Assembly: GCF_028281565.1 (NCBI RefSeq)
Contig: NZ_JANQJQ010000043.1
Span: 310,001-374,000, forward strand
Length of the DNA: 64,000 nt
Reading direction: 5' to 3'
From: Seonamhaeicola sp.
Lineage (GTDB): Bacteria > Bacteroidota > Bacteroidia > Flavobacteriales > Flavobacteriaceae
Each line of letters starts with the position of its first letter. Positions within the stretch are counted from its first letter, which is position 1. Shown one piece after another: positions 55,238-64,000 of this stretch. Under the pieces are notes generated by a model that ran no database searches, was not told the origin of the DNA, and worked only from the letters and a program-made list of their open reading frames with translations. The translations under genes were made by a program, and so were the position numbers.

Positions 55238-57223
55238 ATGAGTACAGCAAAAAAGCATACAAGAGCAATTACTAATACGGTAGACAGTCCTTACGTAAAA
55301 CTAAAAAGTATCGATTTTGGAGACTGTAGATGGAGCACGGGTTTTTGGGCAGATAAAGAAAATGCTGCTGCACAAATCATGTTGCCTTATATGGGAGATG
55401 TTTTATGTGGAGATGTTGGACATGGTTTAAACAACTTTAAAATTGCAGCAGGAGAAAAAGAAGGAGAGCACAAAGGTTTTTATTGGCATGATGGCGACTT
55501 CTTTAAGTATATGGAAGCCTGTATGTATATCTATTCTTTAACCAAAAATAAAACTTTATTAAAGAAGTTAGATGAGTACATTGGGTGGATTGGAAAAGCT
55601 CAAGAAGAAGATGGATACATACATACTCATATTCAAATTACTGAAGGTGCTGAGCGTTTCTCTAACAGGAAATACCACGAAATGTATAATTACGGCCACT
55701 TGTTTATTGCTGCAAGTGTGCATTACCGTTTAACGGGCCAACGTAACTTTTTAGACATTGCGATTAAGCAAGCCGATCTGTTGTGTGTTTACTTTATGCC
55801 AGACACAAAACACTATCAGCGTTTTGGATTTAACCAGACGCAGATCATGGGATTGGTTGAATTATATAGAACTGTTAGAGATGAAAAGTATTTAAAATTA
55901 GCTGAAAAATTCATTAACCGTAGAGGTACATACAAAATTGAGCACGACTCAACTACAGAAGGTTACCCTATTGGAGATATGGTACAAGAGCGTACGCCTT
56001 TAAAAGAAGCCAAGGAAGCTGTAGGACACGCTGTATTAGCATTATATTACTACGCAGGAGCTGCTGATGTATATGCTGAGACCGGAGAAAAAGCATTAAT
56101 TGAGGCTTTAGATAGATTATGGGAAAATGTAACAGGTAAAAAAATGTATGTTACAGGTGCTGTAGGACAGGCACACTATGGAGCATCTACTAGTTTGGAT
56201 ATGATTGAAGAAGGGTTTATTGACGCTTATATGATGCCTAACATGACTGCTTACAACGAAACGTGTGCTAACCTTTGTAATGCCATGTTCAGCAATAGAA
56301 TGATGGCATTAAAAGAAGAATCTCGCTATGCAGACATTATTGAGTTGGTATTATTCAATAGTGGTTTGTCCGGAATAAGTATTGATGGGACGGAATACTT
56401 CTACTCTAATCCATTAAGAATGGTAAATAATTCCAGGGATTATGAAGCGCATGCTGACGTAACGGAAAGCCCGGTCAGACAACCTTACCTGGAGTGTTTC
56501 TGCTGTCCTCCTAACTTAGTAAGAACTATTTGTAAAAGTTCCGGGTGGGCTTATACATTATCTGAAAACGGAGTTGCAGTAGTATTATTTGGAGGAAACA
56601 ATTTAGACACTAACTTATTAGATGGTTCAGCAATAAAATTAACTCAAGATACTGATTATCCTTGGAAAGGTGTTGTGAAAATTACAGTAGATGAGTGTAA
56701 AGCAGAAGCGTTTGATATTAAAGTAAGAATTCCTAAATGGGCCGTTGGTAGTACTTTGAAGGTAAATGGAGAAGATGCCGGCGTTGATGTTGTTCCAGGA
56801 ACATTTGCAGTTATTAACAGAACATGGAAAGCAGGCGATACTATAGTTTTAGATATGCCAATGGAAATAACGCGACTTGAAGGGCATAACCGAATTGAAG
56901 AGGTAAGAAACCAAATTGCTGTTAAGAGAGGCCCTATAGTATATTGCGTGGAATCACCGGATTTACCAGAAGATGTTTCAATTCTGGATGTATATATCAA
57001 TGGAGGCGCTCCTCTGGAAGCAGAACATAAAAAAGATTTTTTAGGGGGTGTTACCGTTGTAAATACTGAATTACTTTTGAGAGATGATAAAAATGATGAC
57101 ATGTACCAGGTGGTTACAAAGCCAGTTTTAAAATCTTATAAGACACAATTGGTACCTTACTTTGCGTGGAGTAACCGGGGACAGGCAGAAATGACTGTGT
57201 TCTTGCCGGTGGTTTGGAATTAG
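55238..57223 (+). CDS. GH127-family glycosidase, cytoplasmic
   Basis: A 661-residue enzyme without a signal peptide. Residues about 20-440 form the helical barrel of GH127 (formerly DUF1680), with HDGDFFKYMEAC, FGFNQTQIMGLVELYR and HAVLALYYYAGAADVYAETG. The zinc-thiolate site is present: Glu341 and Cys343 (YNETCANLCN), with Cys422/Cys423 (ECFCCPPNLVRT) corresponding to the catalytic cysteine pair of the family. C-terminal beta domains follow. Characterised GH127 enzymes are beta-L-arabinofuranosidases, and marine members are reported to act as alpha-1,3-(3,6-anhydro)-galactosidases on carrageenan oligosaccharides; the second role suits this locus. The paralogue at 62785 is a lipoprotein. Confidence 0.85.
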   Translation: MSTAKKHTRAITNTVDSPYVKLKSIDFGDCRWSTGFWADKENAAAQIMLPYMGDVLCGDVGHGLNNFKIAAGEKEGEHKGFYWHDGDFFKYMEACMYIYSLTKNKTLLKKLDEYIGWIGKAQEEDGYIHTHIQITEGAERFSNRKYHEMYNYGHLFIAASVHYRLTGQRNFLDIAIKQADLLCVYFMPDTKHYQRFGFNQTQIMGLVELYRTVRDEKYLKLAEKFINRRGTYKIEHDSTTEGYPIGDMVQERTPLKEAKEAVGHAVLALYYYAGAADVYAETGEKALIEALDRLWENVTGKKMYVTGAVGQAHYGASTSLDMIEEGFIDAYMMPNMTAYNETCANLCNAMFSNRMMALKEESRYADIIELVLFNSGLSGISIDGTEYFYSNPLRMVNNSRDYEAHADVTESPVRQPYLECFCCPPNLVRTICKSSGWAYTLSENGVAVVLFGGNNLDTNLLDGSAIKLTQDTDYPWKGVVKITVDECKAEAFDIKVRIPKWAVGSTLKVNGEDAGVDVVPGTFAVINRTWKAGDTIVLDMPMEITRLEGHNRIEEVRNQIAVKRGPIVYCVESPDLPEDVSILDVYINGGAPLEAEHKKDFLGGVTVVNTELLLRDDKNDDMYQVVTKPVLKSYKTQLVPYFAWSNRGQAEMTVFLPVVWN

Positions 57224-57243
57224 TGGAACTCCACTGATTTTTT
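57222..57243 (+). terminator. Short terminator overlapping the GH127 stop
   Basis: AGTGG/CCACT stem with AACT loop, then GATTTTTT. Weak. Confidence 0.45.
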
Positions 57244-57259
57244 ATAAGAAAGCTAGAAA

Positions 57260-57285
57260 GATAATATTAAGCAAGTTAAGGGTAA
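57260..57285 (+). promoter_or_regulatory. GATAA-N16-GGTAA operator candidate (fourth SusC operon)
   Basis: GATAA at 57260 and GGTAA at 57281, 21 bp apart, with GTTAAGGGTAAAT as in the 32424 site; 288 bp ahead of SusC. A TATATTTC at 57307 could be a -7 element. The rest of the 349-bp spacer is AT-rich. Confidence 0.6.
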
Positions 57286-57495
57286 ATTTCTTTATTTATC
57301 CAAGAGTATATTTCTGTTATTTTGTAATAGATGACTTGCTAAATTATCTTTTTAAAGACTTGTGGACTTCTGTCTTTAAAAAATAGGAAGACGATTTTAT
57401 GTATTAACAACTAAACATAACAACATTAACTAAACTTATTCCTTTATGACATAAACCTTAAAAAAACTCTAAGCAAACTAATTAAACATAAAAAA

Positions 57496-57523
57496 ACCGG
57501 AAAATGTTGGAGCATTTCCCGGT
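57496..57523 (+). other. Leader hairpin ahead of fourth SusC
   Basis: ACCGGAAAATG (57496-57506) pairs with CATTTCCCGGT (57513-57523) with one mismatch, loop TTGGAG. No T run follows, so it is not a normal terminator; it may control mRNA stability or translation of the long leader. Confidence 0.5.
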
Positions 57524-57572
57524 CAGGTTTAATGATTAAATAAAAATTTAACCAATAATTCAAAACAAAAGT

Positions 57573-60500
57573 ATGAAAAATCACTTTTATGTAAGGCAAC
57601 TGATGTCTTATTTAGGGCAACTAATGTCCTTAAAGTTTGATTTAAAGTTCAAACTTCTAATAAGTGTATTTGCGATGACTGTTCTACAAACAAATGCAAA
57701 TACTTTTAATGATGACACAAAAACTATTTTGGCACAACAAACTACGGTTTCAGGGACGGTTTCTGATGCTTCAGGACCTTTGCCCGGGGTGAATATTGTT
57801 GTAAAAGGTACTACTCAGGGTACACAAACTGATTTCGACGGAAATTATACACTCGCCGTAGATGGTAACGCTACATTAGTGTTCTCTTTTTTAGGCTATA
57901 AAACTAAAGAAGTAGCAGTAGCTGGTAACACCAAAATAGATGTAACCCTGGAGGAGGATATAGCGGGACTTGATGAAGTAGTAGTAGTAGGTTACTCAAC
58001 TAAGAAACGTGGCGAACTTACTGGTTCTGTTAGTACTATAAGTAGTGAAGCTATAGAACAAACCTCAAGTAAGGATGTTGCTAAATCTTTAGCCGGTAGA
58101 GCTTCCGGTTTAATCATTAGTGACAGGGGTGGTTATCCGGGGCAAGGCAATGGCGCCGGAGCCAATACTAATGATGATGCTACCACTATATTAATCAGGG
58201 GTAAAGCAACTACCGGAAACAACTCGCCGTTAATTTTAATAGACGGGATTCCACAGGGGTCTTTTTCTCAATTAAACCCTCAGGATATAGCCTCTTTAAC
58301 AGTACTAAAAGACGGTGCCGCGGCAATATATGGATCACGTGCGGCAAATGGAGTAATTTTAATTACCACTAAAAGAGGTAAGTCCGGGAAGCCAAAGATT
58401 AATTTAACAACAACCTATAATGTTTCCAGTTTTACCAGGCTGCCAAATTTAATGTCTTCCGCGCAGTGGGCAACATACCAAAATGAAATTGCCGGTTATG
58501 ATCCTAATATAACCGATTTGCCTTTTACGCAACAGGAAATTGATTTATATGCTTCAGGCTCAGATCCATTGAATTACCCAAATACAGACTGGGCAGCTTT
58601 AACACTGGCAGATTCATCTCCGGAATCCAGAACCTCTTTATCAATTTCAGGAGGAACTGATAATGTGAAGTATTTTGTTAGTGGCGACTTCATGGATCAA
58701 ACAGGGATGTATAGATCCAAAGATTTAAAGTTTAAACAACACCAACTGCGTTCAAACATTGATATTAACATTACCGAGGATATAAAACTTGGGGTTGATG
58801 TCTCCGGAAGATTTGGAAACAATCAACAGCCAGGGGTGGATCGTAATAACATCTATAAGTTAATTTTTAATACAGTGCCAATTCAGGTTGGTAGATATCC
58901 TAATGGGCTACCGGCCAGGGGGTCTGATGAAGGAAATCCGGTATTGACGTCAAGTAATGCCTCTGGTTTTGTTAATGCAAAAAGTACTAACCTACAGGGG
59001 AGATTCACCTTAGATGTGAACTTAAATAAGTTGGTTGAAGGTTTAAGTATTAAAGGGTTTGCAGGTATTAGAAAGTTAAACACTGATACTAAGAGCTGGT
59101 ATACACCGTGGACCTATTATGTGTTTAATGGAACGGATTACGATGAGGCTATTGGTTCAAATCAAAGAGGAACCGATAGAATATTACGTGAAAGTTTCTG
59201 GAAATTTGATGAACAGTTGTTTAACATTCGCTTACACTATTCAAATACATTTGGTGATCATAGTGTAAGCGCCTTTGTAGGAAACGAAAGGCTAAATTCA
59301 AATACACGTGAATTCTTTGCTGAAAAAATTGGAGGATTCCCTGATCCAAAGACGGGAGAGTTGTTTCAAGGTAGTAGTGAAAGACAATTAGCTCTTGGTG
59401 AAAGCTCTGAGTTTGCGAGAATAGATTATTTTGGATCGCTGTCTTATGATTACCAGAAGAAGTACTTTGTAGATTTTACTATCCGTCGTGATGGTTCCAG
59501 TAATTTTGGACTTGGTCACCAATATGGTACGTTTCCAAGTGTAGCCGTGTCCTGGGCCTTGAATAAGGAGTCTTTTATGGAGAATATTGACTGGATCACC
59601 GCTTTAAAATTAAGAGCATCCTGGTCTCAAATGGGTAATGACCGTATTAGGCCTAATCAATACCTGTCACAATTTGATTATGGTAGTACTAACTTAAATA
59701 CGCCGTTCCCTAATTACTATACTTTGGGTACAGGGGGTGTTACTTTTAACACCTACAGGCTTGCATTAATTGAAAACCCACTTGTGACCTGGGAAACAGC
59801 CGACATGAAAAATCTGGGTTTAAATTTCTCTTTATTTGACGGTAAACTAAATGGTGATGTCAACTATTTCTATCAAAAAAGAGATGATATTTTAATTCAG
59901 GTAACCGGAGCTACGCCTGCTTTTATTGGATTACAGCCATCTCAAATTCCTGATGAAAATATTGGGGCTACTAAAAACTGGGGATGGGAATTTGAACTAT
60001 CTTGGGCAGATCAGCTTAATGAAAACTTCAGTTACAATATTGGAGCAAACTTTTCTCAGGCTAAAAATGAGGTCATCTCATTACCAGAAGGAAGCAATAT
60101 TTCAGACCTTGTTAAGCAAGAAGGACTTCCAATAGATTCTTATGTAATGTACAGAACCAATGGAGCGTTTAGAGATCAGGCTCAAATAGATGCAACCCCT
60201 GTGAAATGGGGAGATCCACAACCTGGAGATATTAATTATGTTGATAGTGATGGTAGTGGAGCTATAGATGCCGGAGATCTGATTAGAGTAGGGTCTTCAA
60301 ATATTCCTCAAATTCAGTATGGTATCTACGGCGGATTTAACTATAAAGCCTTCAATTTCAATTTCTTGTTACAGGGGCAGGCTGAGGCAGAAACTTTAGT
60401 TTATTTTCCCGAATCTCCGGGAGCCATTCCGGAATTTATGTTTAATAACAGATGGACACCAAATAATACTAATACAGGGTTTCCCAGACCTTTTGGCCCT

Positions 60501-60821
60501 GGAGATGCTCAAAATGCACCCATAAGCCAGCAGACGATTGCACCGGCATCACAAAATGCAGGTTTTGAGGGTGCTGATCTTTGGTATCAGGATGCGTCTT
60601 TTTTAAGATTGAAAGAAGTAGAAATAGGGTATACCTTATCAAAAGATGTTATTGGTATAGGCGATCTTAAATTGTTTGCAAGAGGCTTTAACTTATTAAC
60701 CATGTTCTCTGATATCTATGATTTAGGTCTGGATCCGGAAGCTACCGGTTATAGGGATTTCAGGAGTGCAACCTATACACCTTTAAAAACGTATACGGTA
60801 GGTTTAAATTTTAGTTTCTAA
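57573..60821 (+). CDS. SusC-family TonB-dependent receptor (fourth pair)
   Basis: A 1082-residue importer with a long N-terminus: about 27 polar residues precede the hydrophobic signal segment (KLLISVFAMTVLQTNAN). Then come a carboxypeptidase-regulatory-like domain (TVSGTVSDASGPLPGVNI...DFDGNYTL), a plug (DEVVVVGYSTKKRGE, LIDGIPQGSFSQLNPQDIAS, AAIYGSRAANGVILITTKRG) and a barrel ending GLNFSF. It belongs to another SusC subgroup than the other three of the window, and no binding-lipoprotein gene accompanies this pair within the next 200 bp. It probably imports a different oligosaccharide of the same polymer. Confidence 0.92.
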   Translation: MKNHFYVRQLMSYLGQLMSLKFDLKFKLLISVFAMTVLQTNANTFNDDTKTILAQQTTVSGTVSDASGPLPGVNIVVKGTTQGTQTDFDGNYTLAVDGNATLVFSFLGYKTKEVAVAGNTKIDVTLEEDIAGLDEVVVVGYSTKKRGELTGSVSTISSEAIEQTSSKDVAKSLAGRASGLIISDRGGYPGQGNGAGANTNDDATTILIRGKATTGNNSPLILIDGIPQGSFSQLNPQDIASLTVLKDGAAAIYGSRAANGVILITTKRGKSGKPKINLTTTYNVSSFTRLPNLMSSAQWATYQNEIAGYDPNITDLPFTQQEIDLYASGSDPLNYPNTDWAALTLADSSPESRTSLSISGGTDNVKYFVSGDFMDQTGMYRSKDLKFKQHQLRSNIDINITEDIKLGVDVSGRFGNNQQPGVDRNNIYKLIFNTVPIQVGRYPNGLPARGSDEGNPVLTSSNASGFVNAKSTNLQGRFTLDVNLNKLVEGLSIKGFAGIRKLNTDTKSWYTPWTYYVFNGTDYDEAIGSNQRGTDRILRESFWKFDEQLFNIRLHYSNTFGDHSVSAFVGNERLNSNTREFFAEKIGGFPDPKTGELFQGSSERQLALGESSEFARIDYFGSLSYDYQKKYFVDFTIRRDGSSNFGLGHQYGTFPSVAVSWALNKESFMENIDWITALKLRASWSQMGNDRIRPNQYLSQFDYGSTNLNTPFPNYYTLGTGGVTFNTYRLALIENPLVTWETADMKNLGLNFSLFDGKLNGDVNYFYQKRDDILIQVTGATPAFIGLQPSQIPDENIGATKNWGWEFELSWADQLNENFSYNIGANFSQAKNEVISLPEGSNISDLVKQEGLPIDSYVMYRTNGAFRDQAQIDATPVKWGDPQPGDINYVDSDGSGAIDAGDLIRVGSSNIPQIQYGIYGGFNYKAFNFNFLLQGQAEAETLVYFPESPGAIPEFMFNNRWTPNNTNTGFPRPFGPGDAQNAPISQQTIAPASQNAGFEGADLWYQDASFLRLKEVEIGYTLSKDVIGIGDLKLFARGFNLLTMFSDIYDLGLDPEATGYRDFRSATYTPLKTYTVGLNFSF

Positions 60822-60826
60822 AAATT

Positions 60827-62569
60827 ATGAAAAACATGAAAAATTTAAAAAATTTAAAATTAGAATATCTGTTTGCGTTATTATTGTTCTTTACAGTGAA
60901 CAGTTGTGATGAAGATATTGAAATTGAAGTAACCAGTGCTTTTGCAAGTGACCTGGTGCTTAGTACGCCTGAACAGTTAGAGTTATTATTACTTTCCACA
61001 TATAACAGTACGGATAGCTGGGGAATGAATAAACAGAACTGGTGGGGAAGACGTTTCAACATAGAGATTGCGTCATTTGAAGCTAAGTTTAACTTTAATA
61101 ATTTGGACTTAGCCCGAGAAAGAGCTGGCTGGACAGCTGGTAATGCCGGTCTTTTTAACAATAAATGGGGCCAATTATGGACCTATGTAAGAGAAGCCAA
61201 TTTGTTTTTGGAGTTAGCACAAGATAGTCAGGCTATGGAACAAGATCCGGATGCTGTTAACCAATTAATAGCAGAAATGCGCTTTTTACGTGCTAACCTG
61301 TACACAAAATTATTAAAGTATTATGGAGGAGTGCCTATATTGACCAGAACCTATGCACTGGATGATGACTTCGACATTCCAAGAAATACCTATGAAGAGT
61401 GTGTAGATTTTATTGTTAGTGAGTTAGATGCTGCGGCAGCACTTTTACCCGAAACGAGGCCAGATGCAGAATTGGGCAGAGCTACCAGTATGGCTGCCCT
61501 GGCGGTAAAGTCTCGAACCTTGTTATATGCGGCCAGTGATTTACATGATCCGGCATTGGCACCACAAACATCTAATAAGGAATTATATACCTATTCTAAT
61601 GCCAATAAATGGCAGGACGCTGCCAATGCGGCAAAAGCGGTTATCGATATGGTAGGAGGACGTGATTTAATAACAACACCCAGTGCGACGGCATATCAGA
61701 GTTTGTTCTTAACACCTAACCAGGATATGATATTTGTAAGGCCTTATGGAGGATCCCTTTTTGATTATGGTACAGATGCCAATACCTTGTGGGATAAAAC
61801 ACAATCACCAAGAGGTTTTGATGGCTGGGGATTGTCTACTCCAACGCACAATTACGTTCTGGAGTATAATATGGCCGATGGAACTACTACCTCCGATGCA
61901 GGCTATGATCCGTTAGACCCTTATACCGGAAGAGAAATGCGATTTTATGCCAATATTAATTACCAGGGAGCTGAGTTTAGAGGGCGTGCTATAGACTATT
62001 CACTAGCAGCTGATACGCCAAATGCTGCTCTTGATGGAGCGGATTCGGAATCTTTAGCATTGGATTTTGGTAATTTTAGGCATTGGTCCAGAACCGGGTA
62101 CCACATTCGTAAATTTCAGGATGAAGGTATTCCAATTACTGGTATATCTGCAAAACGTCCTTATATATTATATCGTTTAGCTGAGATCTATCTAAATTAT
62201 GCGGAAGCTCAGGCTGAATTAGGAAATGATGCCGAAGCACGTATTTACTTGAATAAAGTATCTTCCAGAGCGTTACAACCGGATATTACAGCTGGTGGAA
62301 CTGAGTTGTTAGAAGCTATTAAAAGAGAAAGACGTGTGGAACTGGCATTTGAAGGACATAACTTCTTTGATGAAAGACGCTGGATGAACGAACCGCACTT
62401 GGGAATGGATATAATAGGCCTTTTATGGACTAAGCATCCGGATTTATCAGTGACTTCTACCGAATATACAGTTGCTACAAGGCCATGGACGGACAGCAGA
62501 ATGTATTATTTGCCAATTCCGCAATCTGAAATAGACAGGTCTACTCTTGTACAAAATGACGGGTATTAA
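60827..62569 (+). CDS. SusD/RagB-family lipoprotein (fourth pair)
   Basis: A 580-residue SusD-like lipoprotein (Cys27 in TVNSC, then DEDIEIE). Family marks: LLLLSTYNSTDSWG, EMRFLRANLYTKLLKYYGGVPI, YRLAEIYLNYAEAQAELGND and ERRVELAFEGHNFFDERRW. It starts 5 bp after the SusC stop, so the pair is co-translated. ATG at 60836 is an alternative start. Closed by a terminator. Confidence 0.9.
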   Translation: MKNMKNLKNLKLEYLFALLLFFTVNSCDEDIEIEVTSAFASDLVLSTPEQLELLLLSTYNSTDSWGMNKQNWWGRRFNIEIASFEAKFNFNNLDLARERAGWTAGNAGLFNNKWGQLWTYVREANLFLELAQDSQAMEQDPDAVNQLIAEMRFLRANLYTKLLKYYGGVPILTRTYALDDDFDIPRNTYEECVDFIVSELDAAAALLPETRPDAELGRATSMAALAVKSRTLLYAASDLHDPALAPQTSNKELYTYSNANKWQDAANAAKAVIDMVGGRDLITTPSATAYQSLFLTPNQDMIFVRPYGGSLFDYGTDANTLWDKTQSPRGFDGWGLSTPTHNYVLEYNMADGTTTSDAGYDPLDPYTGREMRFYANINYQGAEFRGRAIDYSLAADTPNAALDGADSESLALDFGNFRHWSRTGYHIRKFQDEGIPITGISAKRPYILYRLAEIYLNYAEAQAELGNDAEARIYLNKVSSRALQPDITAGGTELLEAIKRERRVELAFEGHNFFDERRWMNEPHLGMDIIGLLWTKHPDLSVTSTEYTVATRPWTDSRMYYLPIPQSEIDRSTLVQNDGY

Positions 62570-62622
62570 AATATGGACATGGATTCATGTAGATCATAGA
62601 TCATATTGTTTAGTTTAGTTTG

Positions 62623-62651
62623 AAAACTGGGGGCATAGTCTCCAGTTTTTT
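62623..62651 (+). terminator. Intrinsic terminator after fourth SusC/SusD pair
   Basis: AAAACTGG pairs with CCAGTTTT across GGGCATAGTCT, with a T7 run. Confidence 0.8.
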
Positions 62652-62681
62652 TATGTGATATTATTGAGGTATCTTAAATTA

Positions 62682-62707
62682 GGTAAAATAGCACATATAA
62701 TAGGTAA
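62682..62707 (+). promoter_or_regulatory. GGTAA-N16-GGTAA operator candidate (lipoprotein GH127)
   Basis: Perfect half-sites at 62682 and 62703, 78 bp ahead of the gene. Confidence 0.7.
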
Positions 62708-62784
62708 TTTTTAAAAATATAAAATCAAAAAAAACCATTTGCTTTGAATACGTTCTAAACAGAGATAAACAAAATTCATTGATC

Positions 62785-64000
62785 ATGAAAAACATACTTA
62801 TAACTGCTTGTACCATGCTTTTAATGGTATCCTGTAAGCATGGACAACCAGATGATCAGTCGATAAAGATATCAAAAGAGCTTATAAACACTTTAAAGGA
62901 TATCAAATTAGATGGTCATGCCATTATTAACAATATTAATAGTCCAAATGTTAAACTTAAAAGTATTGATATTGGGGATTGTAAATGGACTGAAGGATTT
63001 TGGGCCGAAAAATGGAAACAGGCCGAAGAAGTTATGATCCCTTATATGGGAACCTTACTTAAAGGCGATATCGGTCATGGATACAATAACTTTAAAATAG
63101 CAGCAGGTTTAAAAAAAGGAGTCCATAAAGGGCATTGGTGGCATGATGGCGATTTCTATAAATGGATGGAAGCCTGTACATATCTTTATGGAGTTAATAA
63201 AGATCAAGAGATTATTAATGATTTGGATGAGATTATTGCAGTAATAGCAAAAGCACAACAACCGGATGGCTACTTGTCTACTCCAATTATTATTAATGGC
63301 AATTTAAAACCTTTTCAAAACAGAAAACACCATGAACTCTACAACAGTGGGCATTTGTTAACGGCAGCATGTATTCATCACAGAGTAACGGGAAAAATTA
63401 ATTTTTTAGAAATAGCTATTAAACATGCTGATATGCTTTATAAGCTTTTTCACCCGAAGCCGGAGCATTTAAAGCGTTTTGGATTTAACCAAACTCAGAT
63501 TATGGGGTTGGTAGAACTCTACAGAACCACTAGAGATGAACGCTATTTAGAATTGGCGGAGTTATTTATAAACATGAGAGGGCAGAGCGAAATTGATGAA
63601 AATAAGAGTACAAGGGGATATCCGGTTGGAGATATGGTACAGGAGCGGGTACCGCTACGTAAAGAAACAGAAGCTGTAGGCCATGCTGTCTTGGCCCTTT
63701 ACTATTATGCCGGGGCCGCCGATGTATATGCTGAAACCGGGGAGCGGGCCCTTATCGATGCTTTAGACAGGCTATGGGATAACGTTGTTAACAGAAAAAT
63801 GTACCTTACAGGTGCCCTGGGGCAATCGCATTATGGCAGATCATCAAGAAAGGACAAAATAGAAGAAGGCTTTATTAATGAATACATGATGCCCAATCTT
63901 ACCGCCTATAATGAAACCTGTGCCAATATCTGTAATTCTATGTTCAACCATCGTATGTTAGGAATTCACGGAGAAGCGAAATATGCAGATATTATGGAGT
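62785..64000 (+). CDS. GH127-family glycosidase, lipoprotein; 3'-truncated by window end
   Basis: The frame is open from ATG 62785 to the window end (405 codons seen). A lipoprotein signal (MKNILITACTMLLMVSC, Cys17) is followed by KHGQPDD and a ~35-residue linker; then the GH127 barrel begins (NVKLKSIDIGDCKWTEGFW). It keeps HDGDFYKWMEAC, FGFNQTQIMGLVELYR, HAVLALYYYAGAADVYAETG and the zinc-site segment YNETCANICN. It is clearly paralogous to the cytoplasmic enzyme at 55238, but acts outside the inner membrane. The catalytic CC pair lies beyond the window. Removal of terminal anhydrogalactose (or arabinofuranose) in the periplasm is inferred. Confidence 0.85.
   Translation, partial: MKNILITACTMLLMVSCKHGQPDDQSIKISKELINTLKDIKLDGHAIINNINSPNVKLKSIDIGDCKWTEGFWAEKWKQAEEVMIPYMGTLLKGDIGHGYNNFKIAAGLKKGVHKGHWWHDGDFYKWMEACTYLYGVNKDQEIINDLDEIIAVIAKAQQPDGYLSTPIIINGNLKPFQNRKHHELYNSGHLLTAACIHHRVTGKINFLEIAIKHADMLYKLFHPKPEHLKRFGFNQTQIMGLVELYRTTRDERYLELAELFINMRGQSEIDENKSTRGYPVGDMVQERVPLRKETEAVGHAVLALYYYAGAADVYAETGERALIDALDRLWDNVVNRKMYLTGALGQSHYGRSSRKDKIEEGFINEYMMPNLTAYNETCANICNSMFNHRMLGIHGEAKYADIME

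Noticed and set aside
1-64000. CRISPR arrays, tRNA, rRNA, transposases
   Set aside because: No regular spacer-repeat array, no cloverleaf or ribosomal sequence and no transposase domain was found by eye.

Overview
The window reads as part of a marine flavobacterial (Bacteroidota) chromosome. Supporting signs are the low-GC coding style, SusC/SusD outer-membrane pairs, type IX secretion (T9SS) sorting domains, lipoproteins with acidic residues after the lipobox cysteine, and starts without Shine-Dalgarno sites. No tRNA, rRNA, CRISPR array or transposase was seen. Most of the window is one large polysaccharide-utilisation region, probably for a sulfated red-algal galactan (agar, porphyran or carrageenan type). 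It encodes GH86, two GH16, two GH127, three S1 sulfatases, four SusC/SusD pairs and a catabolic operon that fits 3,6-anhydrogalactose.

Layout. (1) 1-2827, + strand: end of an FG-GAP/VCBS protein, a DsbD-alpha-like protein and a thioredoxin-TPR protein. (2) 2936-6338, - strand: a GH86 enzyme and an unknown T9SS protein. (3) 6361 to about 29486: an 11.4-kb tandem duplication. Each copy carries, in transcription order on the - strand, SusC, SusD, a surface glycan-binding-like lipoprotein and a 1341-residue fusion of FG-GAP/ASPIC repeats with a vanadium-haloperoxidase-like domain. The junction between copies holds the truncated start of a sulfatase gene whose intact version lies at 29248. (4) 29248-40022, + strand: a surface sulfatase with a Calx-beta-like domain, a third SusC/SusD/lipoprotein triad and a small lipoprotein. 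(5) 40459-48323: an unknown T9SS protein (-), then an AraC-type regulator, a GntP-type permease, two GH16 enzymes, a small secreted protein and a sulfatase (+). (6) 48557-53554: enolase-superfamily enzyme, aldehyde dehydrogenase, HpcH/HpaI aldolase and sugar porter. (7) 53763-64000: sulfatase, cytoplasmic GH127, a fourth SusC/SusD pair and a lipoprotein GH127 cut by the window end.

How the parts may work together (inference): surface GH86, GH16 and sulfatase cut and desulfate the galactan; SusC/SusD and the binding lipoproteins import oligosaccharides; lipoprotein sulfatases and GH127 enzymes trim them; the sugar porter moves products inward; and the dehydrogenase, cycloisomerase-like enzyme and aldolase convert the anhydrosugar to central metabolites.

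The two strongest observations are these. First, a direct repeat GGTAA-N16-GGTAA (21-bp period) lies ahead of nearly every + strand transcription unit of the locus, including the AraC gene; this looks like the operator of a local regulon. Second, the haloperoxidase-like fusion gene is wired into duplicated SusCD operons, and its 3' end is kept about 95% identical between copies although the rest has diverged.
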